DNA of 58,300 nt from Oscillospiraceae bacterium (GCA_022800935.1 JAAWRH010000024.1:1-58300); one strand, 5' to 3'; numbered from the stretch's first letter, positions 43,230 through 53,778 are shown. Numbers and translations: made by a program. Notes: generated by a model not told the origin, from the letters alone.

Positions 43230-44525
43230 TTACTCCAGGAACCCTTTGTAGTGGCGCATCATCATCTGGGATTCCAGCTGACGGGCGGTATCCATCGCCA
43301 CGCCCACTACGATGATAACGGTTGTGCCGCCCAGGGCAATGTTCATCTTGGTGATTCCTCCCACCGCGATTGGCAGGATGGCGATAACCGCCAGGAAGAA
43401 GGCGCCCAGCAGAGTGACCTTGGAGATGACCTTGGAAATAAAGTCGGTGGTCGGCTTGCCGGGGCGGTAGCCGGGGACGGTACCGTTGTTTTTGCGCAGA
43501 TTGTTGGAAATTTCCAACGGGTTATATTGGATCGCCACATAAAAGTAGTTGAAAGCGATGATAAGCAGGAAATACAGCACCGCATACAGCCACTGATTAT
43601 AGTCGAACAGTCCCAGGAACTTGCCCACCCACCGTTCTGCGTCGGGGTCCACGAAGCCTTTAATGGTTCCGGGGATGGCCAGCAGGGAGCTGGCGAAGAT
43701 GATGGGCATAACGCCGGACATGTTGACCTTGATGGGGATGTGTGTGCTCTGGCCGCCGTACATCTTCCGCCCCACCATACGCTTGGCGTACTGGACAGGG
43801 ATGCGCCGCTCCGCGTTGGTCATCACGATGATGAACGCGATAAGCGCCAGGAAGATGACAAGAATCAGGGGTACAAAGAAGAGATACTGGGTGTTGCCCT
43901 CAAAGCCCCACTGGAGGTAGGTAATCATCCGCACCACCACAGAGGGCCCGCGGGAAACAATGCCCGCGAACAGCAGAATGGAAATGCCGTTTCCGATTCC
44001 CTTCTCGTTAACGCATTCTCCCAGCCACACCACAATGCAGGCTCCGGCTGTCAGCGCAAGAATGATCACCAGTGCGGCGAACACTCCCTGAAAACCGTCC
44101 CGGTAGGAAACTGCGTTCATGTTGCGGAACATGAAATAGTAGGCGATGGACTGAAACAGCGCCAGACCCACTGTGGTGTACCGGGTGATCTTATTCAGCT
44201 TTTTCCTGCCGTCCTCCCCTTCCTTAGAGAGCCTCTCCAGGTAAGGGATGGCGACCGAAAGGAGCTGAATAACGATGCTTGACGTAATGTATGGGGAGAT
44301 GGACAGGGCGAACAGGGTAGCCTGACCAAAGGACCCGCCGGAGAGGATGTTCAGGTACCCGAACAGGCTTCCGTTGGCGTTGATCATGCTTTGCAGCGCC
44401 GCCGGGTTCAGGTAAGGCAGGGGGATGGCAGAACCAATGCGGAAAATAAAGATGATCAGCAGGGTGTAGAGGAGCTTCTTTCTTAAATCCGCGATCTTCC
44501 ACGCATTTTTAAGAGTCTCGATCAT
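43230..44525 (-). CDS. secY: Preprotein translocase subunit SecY
   Basis: A 431-aa channel protein with ten predicted membrane helices, the core of the Sec export and insertion machinery. MIETLKNAWKIADLRKKLLYTLLI opens the protein; the plug and helix 2 region (GGSFGQATLFALSISPYITSSIV) and loop NNLRKNNGTVPGYRPGKPT are typical. It starts two bases after the rplO stop, so the two are translationally coupled. Confidence 0.98.
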   Translation of the reverse strand: MIETLKNAWKIADLRKKLLYTLLIIFIFRIGSAIPLPYLNPAALQSMINANGSLFGYLNILSGGSFGQATLFALSISPYITSSIVIQLLSVAIPYLERLSKEGEDGRKKLNKITRYTTVGLALFQSIAYYFMFRNMNAVSYRDGFQGVFAALVIILALTAGACIVVWLGECVNEKGIGNGISILLFAGIVSRGPSVVVRMITYLQWGFEGNTQYLFFVPLILVIFLALIAFIIVMTNAERRIPVQYAKRMVGRKMYGGQSTHIPIKVNMSGVMPIIFASSLLAIPGTIKGFVDPDAERWVGKFLGLFDYNQWLYAVLYFLLIIAFNYFYVAIQYNPLEISNNLRKNNGTVPGYRPGKPTTDFISKVISKVTLLGAFFLAVIAILPIAVGGITKMNIALGGTTVIIVVGVAMDTARQLESQMMMRHYKGFLE

Positions 44526-44527
44526 CC

Positions 44528-44968
44528 CTACTTCACCTCAGCTTTCCCGCCCGCTTTCTCGATTTTCTCCTTCGCGGACGCGGAAAAAGCCGCAGCCTCA
44601 ACGGTCAGCTTTTTGGTGAGCTCGCCGTTACCTAAGATTTTTACGCCGTCCAGCGTCTTCTTGAGAATACCGGCATTCACCAGCGCCTCGGCGTTGACGA
44701 CAGCGCCGTCCTCAAAGGCGTTCAGGGCGGAAACGTTGATTGCTGCGTAATGGGTTGCGAAAATGTTGTTGAAGCCCCTCTTGGGGATGCGTCTCTGGAG
44801 AGGCATCTGGCCGCCCTCAAAGCCGGGGCGTACACCGCCGCCGGAACGGGCGTTCTGGCCCTTGTGGCCCTTACCGGCGGTCTTGCCGTTGCCGGAGCCG
44901 TGGCCCCTGCCAACGCGGAACGCCTTGTGGTTGGAGCCGGGGGCTGGACTGAGTTCATTGAGTTTCAT
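44528..44968 (-). CDS. rplO: 50S ribosomal protein L15
   Basis: A 146-aa 23S-binding protein. [20 protein letters not shown] and the glycine-rich [20 protein letters not shown] loop are the L15 hallmark. The start at 44968 is chosen because AAGGAGG lies 11 bases upstream and the family begins there; the frame open to 45043 is not used. It lies about 100 nt after rpmD, a rather long gap for this cluster. Confidence 0.98.
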   Translation of the reverse strand: MKLNELSPAPGSNHKAFRVGRGHGSGNGKTAGKGHKGQNARSGGGVRPGFEGGQMPLQRRIPKRGFNNIFATHYAAINVSALNAFEDGAVVNAEALVNAGILKKTLDGVKILGNGELTKKLTVEAAAFSASAKEKIEKAGGKAEVK

Positions 44969-45070
44969 TTGATTTCGCGCCTCCTTGTTTGGGATAGCAA
45001 ATCGCTCCTTGCTTACATTCGTGCAGCCGGTTAAAACCGGCACGGAGTCTGGGAATATCCGGGAAACGGA

Positions 45071-45250
45071 CTAGGCCTCTTCCTTTACTTCTACCAGATA
45101 GGAAATCGCCTTGATCTTACCCCTTGTCGCCTCGTTATCCGGCTGGGTGGTTTCGTCCCCGATCTTGTGCAGGCCCAGGGAATAGGCGGTAGCGATATGC
45201 TTGTCGTGGCGGCCTGCCAGACTCTTGACTAATTTGATTTTGAAAGCCAT
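45071..45250 (-). CDS. rpmD: 50S ribosomal protein L30
   Basis: A 59-aa protein found by translating the gap between rpsE and rplO: MAFKIKLVKSLAGRHDKHI, then TAYSLGLHKIGDETTQPDN and an acidic end (VEVKEEA). KLVKS...LGL-K is the L30 signature. The start follows TAGGAGGAAGCGGC and lies 11 nt after the rpsE stop. It is of the short bacterial type without the archaeal extension. Confidence 0.97.
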   Translation of the reverse strand: MAFKIKLVKSLAGRHDKHIATAYSLGLHKIGDETTQPDNEATRGKIKAISYLVEVKEEA

Positions 45251-45261
45251 GCCGCTTCCTC

Positions 45262-45771
45262 CTATCTAATATCCTTAACCGCTTTGCCGCGGATTGCAGC
45301 GACATCCTCCACATTGCGCAGGGAGGAAAGTCCCGCGATGGTGGCGCTTACTACGTTGCAGGGATTGTTGGAACGGATGCACTTTGCGCGGATGTCCCGG
45401 ATACCGGCGACCTCCAGCACGGCGCGCACCGGGCCGCCGGCCAAAACGCCGGTACCTTCGGGGGCCGGCATCAGCAGTACCTTGCCTGCGCCGTAAATGC
45501 CCACCACCTCATGGGGAATGGTGGTATCCTTCAGTGCAATCTGTCTGAGATTCTTTTTCGCGTCCTCAATGCCCTTGCGGATGGCGTCGGGGACTTCGGA
45601 AGCCTTTCCAAGACCGTAGCCGACAATGCCGTTGCCGTTGCCCACTACTACGAGGGCCGCGAACTTGAAGATACGTCCGCCCTTTACGGTTTTGGATACG
45701 CGGTTGATGGCAACAACCCTTTCGCTCAGGCTGTCCCGGAGCTCAGGGGAATTCGCGTCTATTCTAGCCAA
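45262..45771 (-). CDS. rpsE: 30S ribosomal protein S5
   Basis: A 169-aa protein at the mRNA entry tunnel that affects fidelity. The N-terminal double-stranded RNA-binding fold ([21 protein letters not shown]) and [20 protein letters not shown] are conserved. The start codon is TTG (45771), nine bases after AAGGAGG. It follows rplR by 17 nt. Confidence 0.98.
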   Translation of the reverse strand: MARIDANSPELRDSLSERVVAINRVSKTVKGGRIFKFAALVVVGNGNGIVGYGLGKASEVPDAIRKGIEDAKKNLRQIALKDTTIPHEVVGIYGAGKVLLMPAPEGTGVLAGGPVRAVLEVAGIRDIRAKCIRSNNPCNVVSATIAGLSSLRNVEDVAAIRGKAVKDIR

Positions 45772-45788
45772 AGGTGTCTCCCTCCTTC

Positions 45789-46148
45789 TTAGAAATTCAG
45801 CCCGTTTTCGCGGGCGCCTTCCGCCAGTGCCTTGACCCGGCCATGGTACACATAGCCGCTCCGGTCAAAAACGACCTCGGTGATGCCCTTCTCGGCGGCC
45901 TTTTTGGCCAGGGACTCTCCGACGGTCTTTGCGGCGTCACAGTTGCCGCCAAAGCCCTCGAAGCCCTTATCCATCGTGGACGCGCTGGCAAGGGTAACGC
46001 CGTTTACGTCGTCGATCAGCTGGGCGTAGATGTGCTTGGCGGAGCGGAATACGTTCAGGCGGGGACGCTCGGCGGTGCCGCTGATTTTGGCGCGGACCCT
46101 GGCGTGCCGCTTCAGCCTTGCTTTATTGCTGTCTGGCTTTTTCACCAT
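45789..46148 (-). CDS. rplR: 50S ribosomal protein L18
   Basis: A 119-aa 5S rRNA-binding protein of the central protuberance. [21 protein letters not shown] and the C-terminal [20 protein letters not shown] are the standard motifs. AAGGAG is 13 bases before ATG. It lies 21 nt after rplF and is followed by rpsE. Confidence 0.98.
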   Translation of the reverse strand: MVKKPDSNKARLKRHARVRAKISGTAERPRLNVFRSAKHIYAQLIDDVNGVTLASASTMDKGFEGFGGNCDAAKTVGESLAKKAAEKGITEVVFDRSGYVYHGRVKALAEGARENGLNF

Positions 46149-46169
46149 GGTATTGATTCACTCCTTACT

Positions 46170-46727
46170 TTACTTCTTGCCGCCCTTGCCGCCCTTTGCG
46201 GCCTTGCCTTCCTTGCGGACGATCACTTCGTCGATATACTTGATGCCCTTGCCCTTGTAGGGTTCCGGCGGGCGCTTCTCGCGGATTTCGGCGGCGAACT
46301 GGCCTACCTGCTGCTTATCCGCCCCGTGGACGATGATCCGGTTGGGGGCCGGCACCTCAATGGTGATGCCGGGAATTTCCGGTACAATCACCTGATGGGA
46401 ATACCCCAGGTTCATCACCAGGTTGGTTCCCTGCTTGGCGGCGCGGTAGCCTACACCGTTAATCTCCAGCTCCTTCTGGAAGCCCTTGGAGACGCCTGTC
46501 ACCATATTGGAGACCAGGGTGCGGGTCAGACCATGAAGGGAGCGGTGCATCTGCCCATCGGTGGGACGGGCTACGACCACATGGCCGGCCTCCACCGAAA
46601 TATCCATATCATGGTGGAAGGATTCCGTCAGGGTTCCTTTGGGCCCCTTGGCGGTGACGGTATGTCCGTCCACGGCGACTTCCACGCCGGCGGGGATTTC
46701 AATCGGTTTCCTGCCTATACGAGACAT
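46170..46727 (-). CDS. rplF: 50S ribosomal protein L6
   Basis: A 185-aa protein with two L6 repeats near the factor-binding site. [17 protein letters not shown] and [20 protein letters not shown] are typical. The conserved [16 protein letters not shown] near the end is present. The tail is Gly/Lys-rich. The gene follows rpsH by 15 nt. Confidence 0.98.
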   Translation of the reverse strand: MSRIGRKPIEIPAGVEVAVDGHTVTAKGPKGTLTESFHHDMDISVEAGHVVVARPTDGQMHRSLHGLTRTLVSNMVTGVSKGFQKELEINGVGYRAAKQGTNLVMNLGYSHQVIVPEIPGITIEVPAPNRIIVHGADKQQVGQFAAEIREKRPPEPYKGKGIKYIDEVIVRKEGKAAKGGKGGKK

Positions 46728-46742
46728 ATCCTTTACCCTCCT

Positions 46743-47141
46743 TTACCAGACGAATGCCAGGACTTCGCCGCCTACCTTCTCCCTGCGCGCCTGACGGTCG
46801 GTCATAACGCCCTTGGAGGTGGAGAGGATGGCGATCCCCAGGCCCTTCATCACTCTGGGCATATCCTCGCAGCTGGAGTAGATGCGCAGACCGGGCTTGG
46901 ATACCCGGCGGAGTCCGGTGATGACCTGGGACTTGTTGGGGCCGTACTTGAGGGCGATGCGGATAACGCCCTGCTTATTGTCTTCCAGCACCTGGAAGCT
47001 CTTGATATATCCCTCGTCCAGAAGGATCTGGGCGATTGCCTTTTTCATATTGGAGGCCGGGATATCAACCGTTTCATGTTTCGCTGAATTCGCATTGCGG
47101 ATGCGGGTCAGCATGTCAGCGACGGTATCGGTGATATGCAT
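46743..47141 (-). CDS. rpsH: 30S ribosomal protein S8
   Basis: A 132-aa 16S-binding protein; in E. coli it also represses the spc operon by binding its m[23 protein letters not shown] at the start and the [21 protein letters not shown]-terminus are canonical. AGGAGG lies seven bases before ATG. A gap of about 130 nt separates it from rpsN, longer than most in the cluster; no gene is seen there. Confidence 0.98.
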   Translation of the reverse strand: MHITDTVADMLTRIRNANSAKHETVDIPASNMKKAIAQILLDEGYIKSFQVLEDNKQGVIRIALKYGPNKSQVITGLRRVSKPGLRIYSSCEDMPRVMKGLGIAILSTSKGVMTDRQARREKVGGEVLAFVW

Positions 47142-47269
47142 GAGTTCTCCTCCTTTGTTCTCAACTGTGTGCCGCGCGTTCCCCGATGGTTTCTTCTAAA
47201 CAGGACCTTTCAGGTTGTCGTCACATGCGCGGCGCCGTTCCAATCCCTGTGGGCTTAAGCCTTGCCGGC

Positions 47270-47455
47270 TTACCAGCTTGCTTTCTTTACGCCGGGAATT
47301 TGGCCCTTGTAGGCCAGCTCCCGAAAGCAGATGCGGCAAATCCCATAATCACGCAGGTAGGCATGCGGCCTGCCGCAGATTTTGCAGCGGTTGTAGCGGC
47401 GGGTTGAAAACTTGGGGTCCCGCTGCTGCTTGATAATCATTGACGTTTTAGCCAC
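47270..47455 (-). CDS. rpsZ: 30S ribosomal protein S14, zinc-binding type Z
   Basis: A 61-aa protein of the short zinc-ribbon form, with CKICGR and CRICFR supplying the four cysteines. The end, [14 protein letters not shown], is the standard C-terminus. The start is GTG (47455), seven bases after GGGAGG; the frame remains open upstream but through rplE. The zinc form is usual in Gram-positive bacteria. Confidence 0.97.
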   Translation of the reverse strand: MAKTSMIIKQQRDPKFSTRRYNRCKICGRPHAYLRDYGICRICFRELAYKGQIPGVKKASW

Positions 47456-47468
47456 AAAGAAACCTCCC

Positions 47469-48008
47469 TTACTTCGCAAATGGGGCCCCAAGCAGGCTGA
47501 GCAGCTCGCGGGCTTCCTCATCGGTCTTGGCGGTAGTGACAAAGGTGATGTCCATGCCGCGCACCTGATCGATCTTGTCATACTCAATTTCGGGGAAGAT
47601 CAACTGCTCCCGCAGTCCGCAGTTATAGTTGCCGCGGCCGTCAAAGGAGTTGGGGTTGATGCCCCGGAAGTCGCGTACCCTGGGCAGGGCCACGTTGAAA
47701 AAGCGGTCAACGAATTCATACATCCGGTCGGCGCGCAGCGTCACCTTTACGCCGATGGGCATGCCTTCGCGGATTTTAAAGTTAGCGACAGACTTCTTCG
47801 CCTTGCAGACCACGGGCCGCTGGCCGGTGATCTTGGAAAGGTCCGAAACGATGGCGTCGATTACCTTGGTGTTGTCCTTGGCTTCGCCGCAGCCGACGTT
47901 AATGACGACCTTTTCCAGCTTGGGGATCTGCATGACGCTTTTGTAGGTGAATTTTTTCATCAGGGCAGGCGCTACATCAGACGTGTAGGCTTCCTTCAGT
48001 CTGGCCAT
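47469..48008 (-). CDS. rplE: 50S ribosomal protein L5
   Basis: A 179-aa 5S rRNA-binding protein of the central protuberance that touches P-site t[40 protein letters not shown] and the ending [18 protein letters not shown] are typical. It lies 15 nt after rplX and 13 nt before rpsZ. Confidence 0.98.
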   Translation of the reverse strand: MARLKEAYTSDVAPALMKKFTYKSVMQIPKLEKVVINVGCGEAKDNTKVIDAIVSDLSKITGQRPVVCKAKKSVANFKIREGMPIGVKVTLRADRMYEFVDRFFNVALPRVRDFRGINPNSFDGRGNYNCGLREQLIFPEIEYDKIDQVRGMDITFVTTAKTDEEARELLSLLGAPFAK

Positions 48009-48023
48009 GTTTTCTCCTCCTCC

Positions 48024-48347
48024 TTAGAAAGTTTCGCCGCAGCCGGCGTTTTTGCAGACTCTTACTTTTGTTCCGTCGGCCAGGAATTTATGGGCGGCGC
48101 GGGTGGGCTTGCCGCATTTGGGGCAGACAGCCATTACCTTGCTAGCGTACAGCGCGCCTTCCGCCTTTACGATACCGCCGGGCTCGCCCATGCGGCGGGG
48201 CTTGACGTGCTTCGTCACCATGTTGCAGCCCTCTACGATAACCTTTCTCTCGGACGGGGAAACCTCCAGGACCTTACCCTTCTTCCCCTTATCCTTGCCG
48301 GACAGAATGACGACCGTATCGTCTTTCCGAACGTGTAGGGTATTCAT
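48024..48347 (-). CDS. rplX: 50S ribosomal protein L24
   Basis: A 107-aa assembly-initiating protein with an N-terminal KOW motif (DDTVVILSGKDKGKKGKVLE). The C-terminal region has VCPKCGKPTRAAHK and VCKNAGCGETF, a possible zinc-binding pair common in Clostridia L24. It follows rplN by 14 nt. The gene start has AGGTGC-like sequence nearby. Confidence 0.98.
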   Translation of the reverse strand: MNTLHVRKDDTVVILSGKDKGKKGKVLEVSPSERKVIVEGCNMVTKHVKPRRMGEPGGIVKAEGALYASKVMAVCPKCGKPTRAAHKFLADGTKVRVCKNAGCGETF

Positions 48348-48361
48348 TCAAAGCACCTCCA

Positions 48362-48730
48362 TTACAGCACCTCTGGAGCGAGGCTTAATATCCGGAGGTA
48401 ATCCTTGTCGCGCAGCTCCCTAGCCACCGGCCCAAAGATACGGGTACCTCTCGGGTTCTTGTCTTCCCTGATAATAACAGCCGCGTTCTCATCGAAGCGG
48501 ATATAGGAGCCGTCCTCGCGGCGCAGGCCGCTGCGGGAACGGACGATGACAGCCCTGACTACGTCGCCTTTTTTGACCACGCCGCCGGGTGCTGCTTTTT
48601 TAACCGAAGCGACCACTACGTCGCCGATGTTTGCGTATCTCCTGCGGGTGCCGCCCAGCACGCGGATGCACATAAGCTCCTTGGCGCCGGTGTTGTCAGC
48701 CACCTTGAGATAGGTCTGCATCTGTATCAC
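48362..48730 (-). CDS. rplN: 50S ribosomal protein L14
   Basis: A 122-aa protein at the subunit interface. [20 protein letters not shown] and the [20 protein letters not shown] end are standard. The start is GTG (48730): AGGAGG lies eight bases before it but 17 before the later ATG, and the family begins at MIQ. It is 32 nt after rpsQ. Confidence 0.98.
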   Translation of the reverse strand: MIQMQTYLKVADNTGAKELMCIRVLGGTRRRYANIGDVVVASVKKAAPGGVVKKGDVVRAVIVRSRSGLRREDGSYIRFDENAAVIIREDKNPRGTRIFGPVARELRDKDYLRILSLAPEVL

Positions 48731-48762
48731 AGAGCGTTCCTCCTTTCGGCATGAGTGCCAAA

Positions 48763-49020
48763 TTACTTAGCCTTTTCCACAATCTCCACGACTCTCCATC
48801 TTTTATCCTTGGAGAGGGGGCGGGTTTCCATAATCATCACGGTGTCGCCGACGCCGCAGGCATTCTGTTCGTCATGTGCCTTAAACTTTACGGTGCGCTT
48901 GATGATCTTTTTATATAAAGGATGCTTGACATTGTCCTGGATGGCGACCACGACGGTCTTATCCATCTTATCGCTGACGACCTTGCCAACCCTGGTTTTT
49001 CTGAGATTTCTCTCGCTCAC
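48763..49020 (-). CDS. rpsQ: 30S ribosomal protein S17
   Basis: An 85-aa OB-fold primary 16S-binding protein. [20 protein letters not shown] and the [19 protein letters not shown] end are canonical. It uses a GTG start (49020) nine bases after AAGGAGG. It follows rpmC by 23 nt. Confidence 0.98.
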   Translation of the reverse strand: MSERNLRKTRVGKVVSDKMDKTVVVAIQDNVKHPLYKKIIKRTVKFKAHDEQNACGVGDTVMIMETRPLSKDKRWRVVEIVEKAK

Positions 49021-49043
49021 AGCTTTCGTCCTCCTTCGTTAGA

Positions 49044-49241
49044 TTACTGCACGCTTGACTCTCTCGCCCGCTGGATGGTCTTGACACGGGCGATGTCTTT
49101 TTTCACAGCCTTGATGCGCATGGGGTTTTCCAGCTGGTTGATGGCGTGCTGGAAGCGGAGGTTGAAAAGCTCGGATTTCAGGTCGGAAAGCTTCTGATCC
49201 AGCTCCGCGGATGACAGCTCCCGGATTTCGGCTGCTTTCAT
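49044..49241 (-). CDS. rpmC: 50S ribosomal protein L29
   Basis: A 65-aa two-helix protein near the peptide exit tunnel and the docking site for SRP and trigger factor. [20 protein letters not shown] and [19 protein letters not shown] are the family pattern. The start overlaps the rplP stop as TAATG, implying coupled translation. Confidence 0.98.
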   Translation of the reverse strand: MKAAEIRELSSAELDQKLSDLKSELFNLRFQHAINQLENPMRIKAVKKDIARVKTIQRARESSVQ

Positions 49242-49666
49242 TACGCTTCACCCTCCTTTGTCTCTTTGGCGACGAATTTACACTTAATGGGAAGCTTGTA
49301 GCTGGCGAGGCGCATTGCCTCTCTTGCGAGTTCCTCGGAAACACCGGCAATCTCAAACATAACCCGGCCCGGCTTTACCACGGCCACCCAGTATTCGGGG
49401 GAGCCTTTACCGGAGCCCATGCGGGTCTCGGCGGGCTTTTCGGTTACGGGCTTGTCGGGGAAAATCTTAATCCAGACCTGTCCGCCGCGGCGGATGTAAC
49501 GGGTCATAGCAATACGGGCGGCCTCAATCTGGTTGGAGGTGATCCAGCCGGGCTCCAGGGCCTGCAGCCCGAATTCACCGTTGGATACAAAGTTGCCGCG
49601 GGTTGCTACGCCCCTCATGCGGCCTCTCTGGACCCTTCTGTATTTCACTCTTTTCGGCAGAAGCAT
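49241..49666 (-). CDS. rplP: 50S ribosomal protein L16
   Basis: A 141-aa protein at the A-site tRNA elbow. [19 protein letters not shown] and [20 protein letters not shown] are conserved. It overlaps both neighbours by one base (TAATG junctions with rpsC and rpmC), so rpsC-rplP-rpmC form a tightly coupled block. Confidence 0.98.
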   Translation of the reverse strand: MLLPKRVKYRRVQRGRMRGVATRGNFVSNGEFGLQALEPGWITSNQIEAARIAMTRYIRRGGQVWIKIFPDKPVTEKPAETRMGSGKGSPEYWVAVVKPGRVMFEIAGVSEELAREAMRLASYKLPIKCKFVAKETKEGEA

Positions 49667-50358
49667 TACTTATTGCCCCCTTCCCTGGTTTTACGGGGCT
49701 TTTTGACGTCCCCCAGGACCTCCCCGGCATAAATCCAGACTTTGCAGCCGATCTTACCATAGGTGGTGTTGGCCTCGGCAAAGCCGTAGTCGATATCGGC
49801 GCGCAGGGTCTGCAGGGGGATAGTGCCCTCATGGTAGTGCTCGGTACGGGCGATTTCCGCTCCGCCCAGGCGGCCGGAAACGGACGTCTTGATGCCCTTT
49901 ACGCCAAGCTTCATGGCGCGGCCCATAGACTGCTTCATGGCGCGGCGGAAGGAAACGCGGTGCTCCAGCTGGGAGGCGATGCTCTCCGCCACCAGTTGGG
50001 CGTTCTTATCGGGCTGACGGACCTCAACAATGTTGATATACACGCTGAGCTTGTTGTCCGCCCGTTTGGCGTTGATGAGCTTTTCGCACTGCTTGCGGAG
50101 CTTTTCGATGTCCGCGCCGCCCTTGCCAATTACCAGACCGGGACGGGCGCAGTGGATGTGGATGCGCACTCTGGCGGCGTCGCGCTCAATCTCAATGCGG
50201 GGCACGCCGGCGGCATACAGGTTTTTCTTGATGAACTTCCGAAGGTTGTAGTCCTCGACCAAAGTGTCGCCGAAAGCGTTGTCTTTCGCAAACCAGCGGG
50301 AGTCCCAATCCTTAATTACTCCCACACGCAGACCGTGGGGATTCACTTTCTGGCCCAT
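49666..50358 (-). CDS. rpsC: 30S ribosomal protein S3
   Basis: A 230-aa protein at the mRNA entry channel with helicase-related function. [20 protein letters not shown], the KH domain ([20 protein letters not shown]) and [17 protein letters not shown] are present. It lies 20 nt after rplV, with AGGAGG before ATG. Confidence 0.98.
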   Translation of the reverse strand: MGQKVNPHGLRVGVIKDWDSRWFAKDNAFGDTLVEDYNLRKFIKKNLYAAGVPRIEIERDAARVRIHIHCARPGLVIGKGGADIEKLRKQCEKLINAKRADNKLSVYINIVEVRQPDKNAQLVAESIASQLEHRVSFRRAMKQSMGRAMKLGVKGIKTSVSGRLGGAEIARTEHYHEGTIPLQTLRADIDYGFAEANTTYGKIGCKVWIYAGEVLGDVKKPRKTREGGNK

Positions 50359-50378
50359 AGTTTACCTCCTCTTTCGGC

Positions 50379-50714
50379 TTATTCCTTTTCATTCAGAACA
50401 ATTGTTACATGGGATGTCCTCTTCAGTACCCGGAAAGCCCTGCCCTGGGCCCTGGGACGGATCCTCTTCAGGGTCGGTCCGGGGCAGACAAAGCACTCCG
50501 AAACATAAAGGGAATTCTTATCCATGTTGTGGTTGTTCTCGGCGTTTGCCATGGCCGATTTCAAAAGCTTTTCCAGCGGTTCACAAGCGGCCTTGGGGGT
50601 GTGCTTTAAAATCGCCATTGCCATCTCCACAGGCTGGTTGCGGATCTGGTCCAGAACGATGGAAACCTTCCGAGGCGCGATGCGGGCGTATCTCAAGGTA
50701 GCCCTTGCTTCCAT
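50379..50714 (-). CDS. rplV: 50S ribosomal protein L22
   Basis: A 111-aa protein lining the peptide exit tunnel. [19 protein letters not shown] and the beta-hairpin region [20 protein letters not shown], whose changes can give macrolide resistance, are intact and look wild type in outline. It follows rpsS by 25 nt. Confidence 0.98.
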   Translation of the reverse strand: MEARATLRYARIAPRKVSIVLDQIRNQPVEMAMAILKHTPKAACEPLEKLLKSAMANAENNHNMDKNSLYVSECFVCPGPTLKRIRPRAQGRAFRVLKRTSHVTIVLNEKE

Positions 50715-50739
50715 AATATACTCCTCCTTCCCGTCTCGA

Positions 50740-51012
50740 TTAACTTGTTTTCTTGGCTCCGGCGTGTCCGCGGTAGGTGCGGGTGGGAGCGAATTCTCCC
50801 AGCTTGTGCCCTACCATATCCTCGGTGACGTATACCGGGACATGCTTGCGGCCATCGTGAACGGCGAATGTATGCCCGACAAATTCAGGGAAAATGGTGG
50901 AGGCGCGGCTCCAGGTCTTCAGGACCCGCTTCTCACCGGACTGGTTCATTTCTTCGACCCTTTTCAGCAGTACAGGCTGCACATAGGGGCCTTTCTTAAC
51001 GCTTCTTCCCAT
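50740..51012 (-). CDS. rpsS: 30S ribosomal protein S19
   Basis: A 90-aa head protein that contacts S13. [20 protein letters not shown] and [20 protein letters not shown] to [16 protein letters not shown] are canonical. It is 27 nt downstream of rplB. Confidence 0.98.
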   Translation of the reverse strand: MGRSVKKGPYVQPVLLKRVEEMNQSGEKRVLKTWSRASTIFPEFVGHTFAVHDGRKHVPVYVTEDMVGHKLGEFAPTRTYRGHAGAKKTS

Positions 51013-51039
51013 GGTTTAACTGCCTCCTTTCAGCCTGTC

Positions 51040-51870
51040 TTACTTGGCGTTGCGGCGCTTGACAATAAACTTGTCAGAGCTGTGGTGTTTCTTCCTGGTC
51101 TTATAGCCCAGAGCAGGTTTGCCCCAGGGGGTAACAGGTCCGGGACGGCCAATGGGGGATTTGCCTTCGCCGCCGCCGTGGGGATGGTCGTTGGGGTTCA
51201 TGACCGAGCCGCGGACGGTGGGACGAATGCCCATGTGGCGGGTACGGCCCGCTTTGCCCAGAGATACGTTCTCGTGGTCAATATTTCCAACCTGTCCAAT
51301 CGTGGCCTTGCAGTTCATGGAAACATTGCGCAGCTCGCCGGAGGGCAGACGGATGAGAGCGTACCCGTTCTCCTTAGCCATCACCTGCGCCATAATGCCT
51401 GCGGCGCGGGCAAGCTGTGCGCCCTTGCCGGGGTAAAGCTCGATGTTGTGGACAAAGGTACCGACGGGGATGTTGGCCAGGGGCAGCGTGTTGCCGGGCT
51501 TGATATCGGCGTGTACGCCGGTCTGGATGGTGTCGCCAACCTTCAGGCCCACGGGGGCGATGATATACCGCTTCTCGCCGTCGGCGTACTGCACCAGGGC
51601 GATGTGTGCGGAGCGGTTGGGATCATATTCCAGGGTGAGGACCTTGGCGTCCTCCGCCCTGTCCCTCTTAAAATCAATGATGCGGTATTTGTTGCGGTTG
51701 CCGCCGCCGTGGTGGCGGACGGTGATGCGGCCCGTGTTGTTACGGCCTGCGGTCTTTTTCAGGCTCTGGAGAAGGCTCTTCTCCGGCGCCACTTTGGACA
51801 GTTCGGAATAATCGGTGACTGTCATCTGCCGTCTGGCCGCGCTGGTGGGCTTATAGCTCTTAATCGCCAT
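51040..51870 (-). CDS. rplB: 50S ribosomal protein L2
   Basis: A 276-aa protein close to the peptidyl-transferase centre. [20 protein letters not shown], the RNA-binding core, and the invariant His in [19 protein letters not shown] are present, as is [17 protein letters not shown]. The gap to rplW (51871-51959, about 90 nt) is longer than typical and is unassigned. Confidence 0.98.
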   Translation of the reverse strand: MAIKSYKPTSAARRQMTVTDYSELSKVAPEKSLLQSLKKTAGRNNTGRITVRHHGGGNRNKYRIIDFKRDRAEDAKVLTLEYDPNRSAHIALVQYADGEKRYIIAPVGLKVGDTIQTGVHADIKPGNTLPLANIPVGTFVHNIELYPGKGAQLARAAGIMAQVMAKENGYALIRLPSGELRNVSMNCKATIGQVGNIDHENVSLGKAGRTRHMGIRPTVRGSVMNPNDHPHGGGEGKSPIGRPGPVTPWGKPALGYKTRKKHHSSDKFIVKRRNAK

Positions 51871-51959
51871 TGCGGATTCACACTCCTCATAATAATTCGC
51901 GGGATTATGAGAGTTCCCATACTCTTTGTTCGCCTTCCAAGCCCAGGGGGCTTTTCCGG

Positions 51960-52253
51960 TTACATCATGCTCTCAAAGAATTCGATTCCCTTGGAGCTGG
52001 GCTTTAAGGTGACAATCGCCTTTTTCCGGTCGGACTTGTATCCGCCGTGCTGCCCCATTCTCTTGTACTTGCCGGGGACGATGGAGGTATTTACCTTTGC
52101 AACGTCCACGCCGAACAGCTTGCTGACCGCCTGGGCAATCTCAATCTTGTTGGCATTTTTGGCCACATAGAAGGTGTACTTCTTATCGGCGATGCCAACC
52201 ATAGAGGCCTCGGTGATTACGGGGGTGAGGATAATATCCTGAGGAGCTTTCAT
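51960..52253 (-). CDS. rplW: 50S ribosomal protein L23
   Basis: A 97-aa exit-tunnel protein, the main trigger-factor contact. [20 protein letters not shown] and [20 protein letters not shown] are standard. The start overlaps the rplD stop (TAATG). Confidence 0.98.
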   Translation of the reverse strand: MKAPQDIILTPVITEASMVGIADKKYTFYVAKNANKIEIAQAVSKLFGVDVAKVNTSIVPGKYKRMGQHGGYKSDRKKAIVTLKPSSKGIEFFESMM

Positions 52254-52876
52254 TACGCGTACACCTCCTGGAGCTTTTCAACAGCGGACTTGACAATCAC
52301 AATCTTGTCGCAGTTGAGCATATCGTAAACGTTGAGGGAACCAACGATGGCAGTTTTCACGCCGGGGATGTTGGCCGCGCTCTTGACCACCTTCTGGTCA
52401 ACGCCGTCGGTGACGATGAGGACCTTCTTGTCCGCGCCCAGGGCGGAAAGCATGTTGACGATGGTCTTGGTCTTGTAATCCTCCACAGTCAGGGCGCTGA
52501 GAACCACCATCTCATTGGCGGAAACCTTGCTGGAGAGGGCGGAACGGACCGCCAAACGCTTCACCTTGCGGTTCAGGCTGTAGCGGTAATCGCGGGGCTT
52601 GGGGCCGAGGGCAACGCCGCCGTGGGTCCACTGGGGGGCGCGGGTCGAGCCCTGGCGGGCATGCCCGGTTCCTTTTTGCCTCCAAGGCTTGCGGCCGCCG
52701 CCGCTGACCTCAGTGCGGGTAAGGGTGGACTGAGTGCCCTGGCGCTGGTTGGCCAGGTAGTTCACCACACAAGCGTGCATCACGCTGACATTCGGCTCAA
52801 TGCCGAACACCGCGTCAGACAGCTCCATCTCGCCGACGCTGGCGCCGGACATATCAAAAACAGAAATCTTTGGCAT
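52253..52876 (-). CDS. rplD: 50S ribosomal protein L4
   Basis: A 207-aa protein lining the exit tunnel; in E. coli it also represses the S10 operon by binding the leader. RQGTQSTLTRTEVSGGGRKP and GTGHARQGSTRAPQWTHGG are the conserved loop. It follows rplC by 17 nt. Whether it binds the long rpsJ leader seen here is untested. Confidence 0.98.
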   Translation of the reverse strand: MPKISVFDMSGASVGEMELSDAVFGIEPNVSVMHACVVNYLANQRQGTQSTLTRTEVSGGGRKPWRQKGTGHARQGSTRAPQWTHGGVALGPKPRDYRYSLNRKVKRLAVRSALSSKVSANEMVVLSALTVEDYKTKTIVNMLSALGADKKVLIVTDGVDQKVVKSAANIPGVKTAIVGSLNVYDMLNCDKIVIVKSAVEKLQEVYA

Positions 52877-52893
52877 GGTGTATTCCTCCTTCC

Positions 52894-53526
52894 TTACGCC
52901 TTCACACTATCGGTAATATAAACGATGCCGCCCTTGGGGCCCGGAAGAGCGCCCTTAAAAGCGATAAGGTTGTTTTCCGCGTCCACCTTGGCGACCACCA
53001 GGTTCTGGACGGTCACGCCAGCGCAGCCATAGTGGCCGGGAAGGCGTTTGCCCTTGCGGACTCTGGAGGGATCGGAGCAGGCGCCCATGGAACCGGCGTG
53101 GCGGTGAACAGGGCCTGTACCGTGGGTATCCTTCAGGGAGTGCTGGCCGTACCGCTTGATGGTACCGGCATAGCCGTGGCCCTTGGAGGTTCCGCGGACA
53201 TCAACGGCGTCTCCCACCGCGAAGGTGTCAGCCTTGACGACTGTGCCCACCTCCAGGGAGGACATATCCTCCAGGCGGAACTCCTTCAAATATTTCTTAG
53301 GGGCAACGTCCGCCTTGGCGAAGTGGCCCTTGAGGGGCTTGTTGACCTTCTTGACAGGCACGTCTCCGAAGCCGAGCTGAACGGCCTCGTACCCGTCGTT
53401 TTCGACGGTCTTCTTCTGGACGACGACACAGGGGCCGACCTCCACGACAGTGACGGGGATGATCCTGCCCTTTTCATCGAAAAGCTGGGTCATGCCAATC
53501 TTTTTGCCGATGCTGCATTTTTTCAT
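52894..53526 (-). CDS. rplC: 50S ribosomal protein L3
   Basis: A 210-aa early-assembly protein reaching the peptidyl-transferase centre. [20 protein letters not shown] and the glycine-rich region [20 protein letters not shown] are canonical. The Lys/Arg-rich extension is intact. It lies 252 nt after rpsJ, an unusually large gap in this operon. GGAGG precedes ATG. Confidence 0.98.
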   Translation of the reverse strand: MKKCSIGKKIGMTQLFDEKGRIIPVTVVEVGPCVVVQKKTVENDGYEAVQLGFGDVPVKKVNKPLKGHFAKADVAPKKYLKEFRLEDMSSLEVGTVVKADTFAVGDAVDVRGTSKGHGYAGTIKRYGQHSLKDTHGTGPVHRHAGSMGACSDPSRVRKGKRLPGHYGCAGVTVQNLVVAKVDAENNLIAFKGALPGPKGGIVYITDSVKA

Positions 53527-53778
53527 AGTAGCTACCTCCTTCGGTTATTGGTTGACGCGTGGCCGGTTTTTCACAGGGGAACCGCCGCGCCAACATGACC
53601 TTATACCAAAAACTGAACGAATTGCCGGACCTTTATCCGGGATGCCCCGCTGGTTTCCCGCAAATCCGCCAGAGGCTGGTAAATACTCGCTGTCGCCGGT
53701 TCCCCGGCAGGCGCGAGGGCCTTTCTGAGTTGTTTTGGGAACCTTCTGCCGCTTTCGGCGGTTGAAAGCTGCCGGAAA
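53527..53778 (-). other. 252-nt spacer between rpsJ and rplC, no gene seen
   Basis: GC-rich sequence with several short hairpins on the mRNA strand, including CCGC/GCGG around 53750-53762 and GCCGG/CCGGC at 53695-53709. No start, site or recognisable protein. It may hold a second regulatory element or an internal promoter. Confidence 0.5.
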
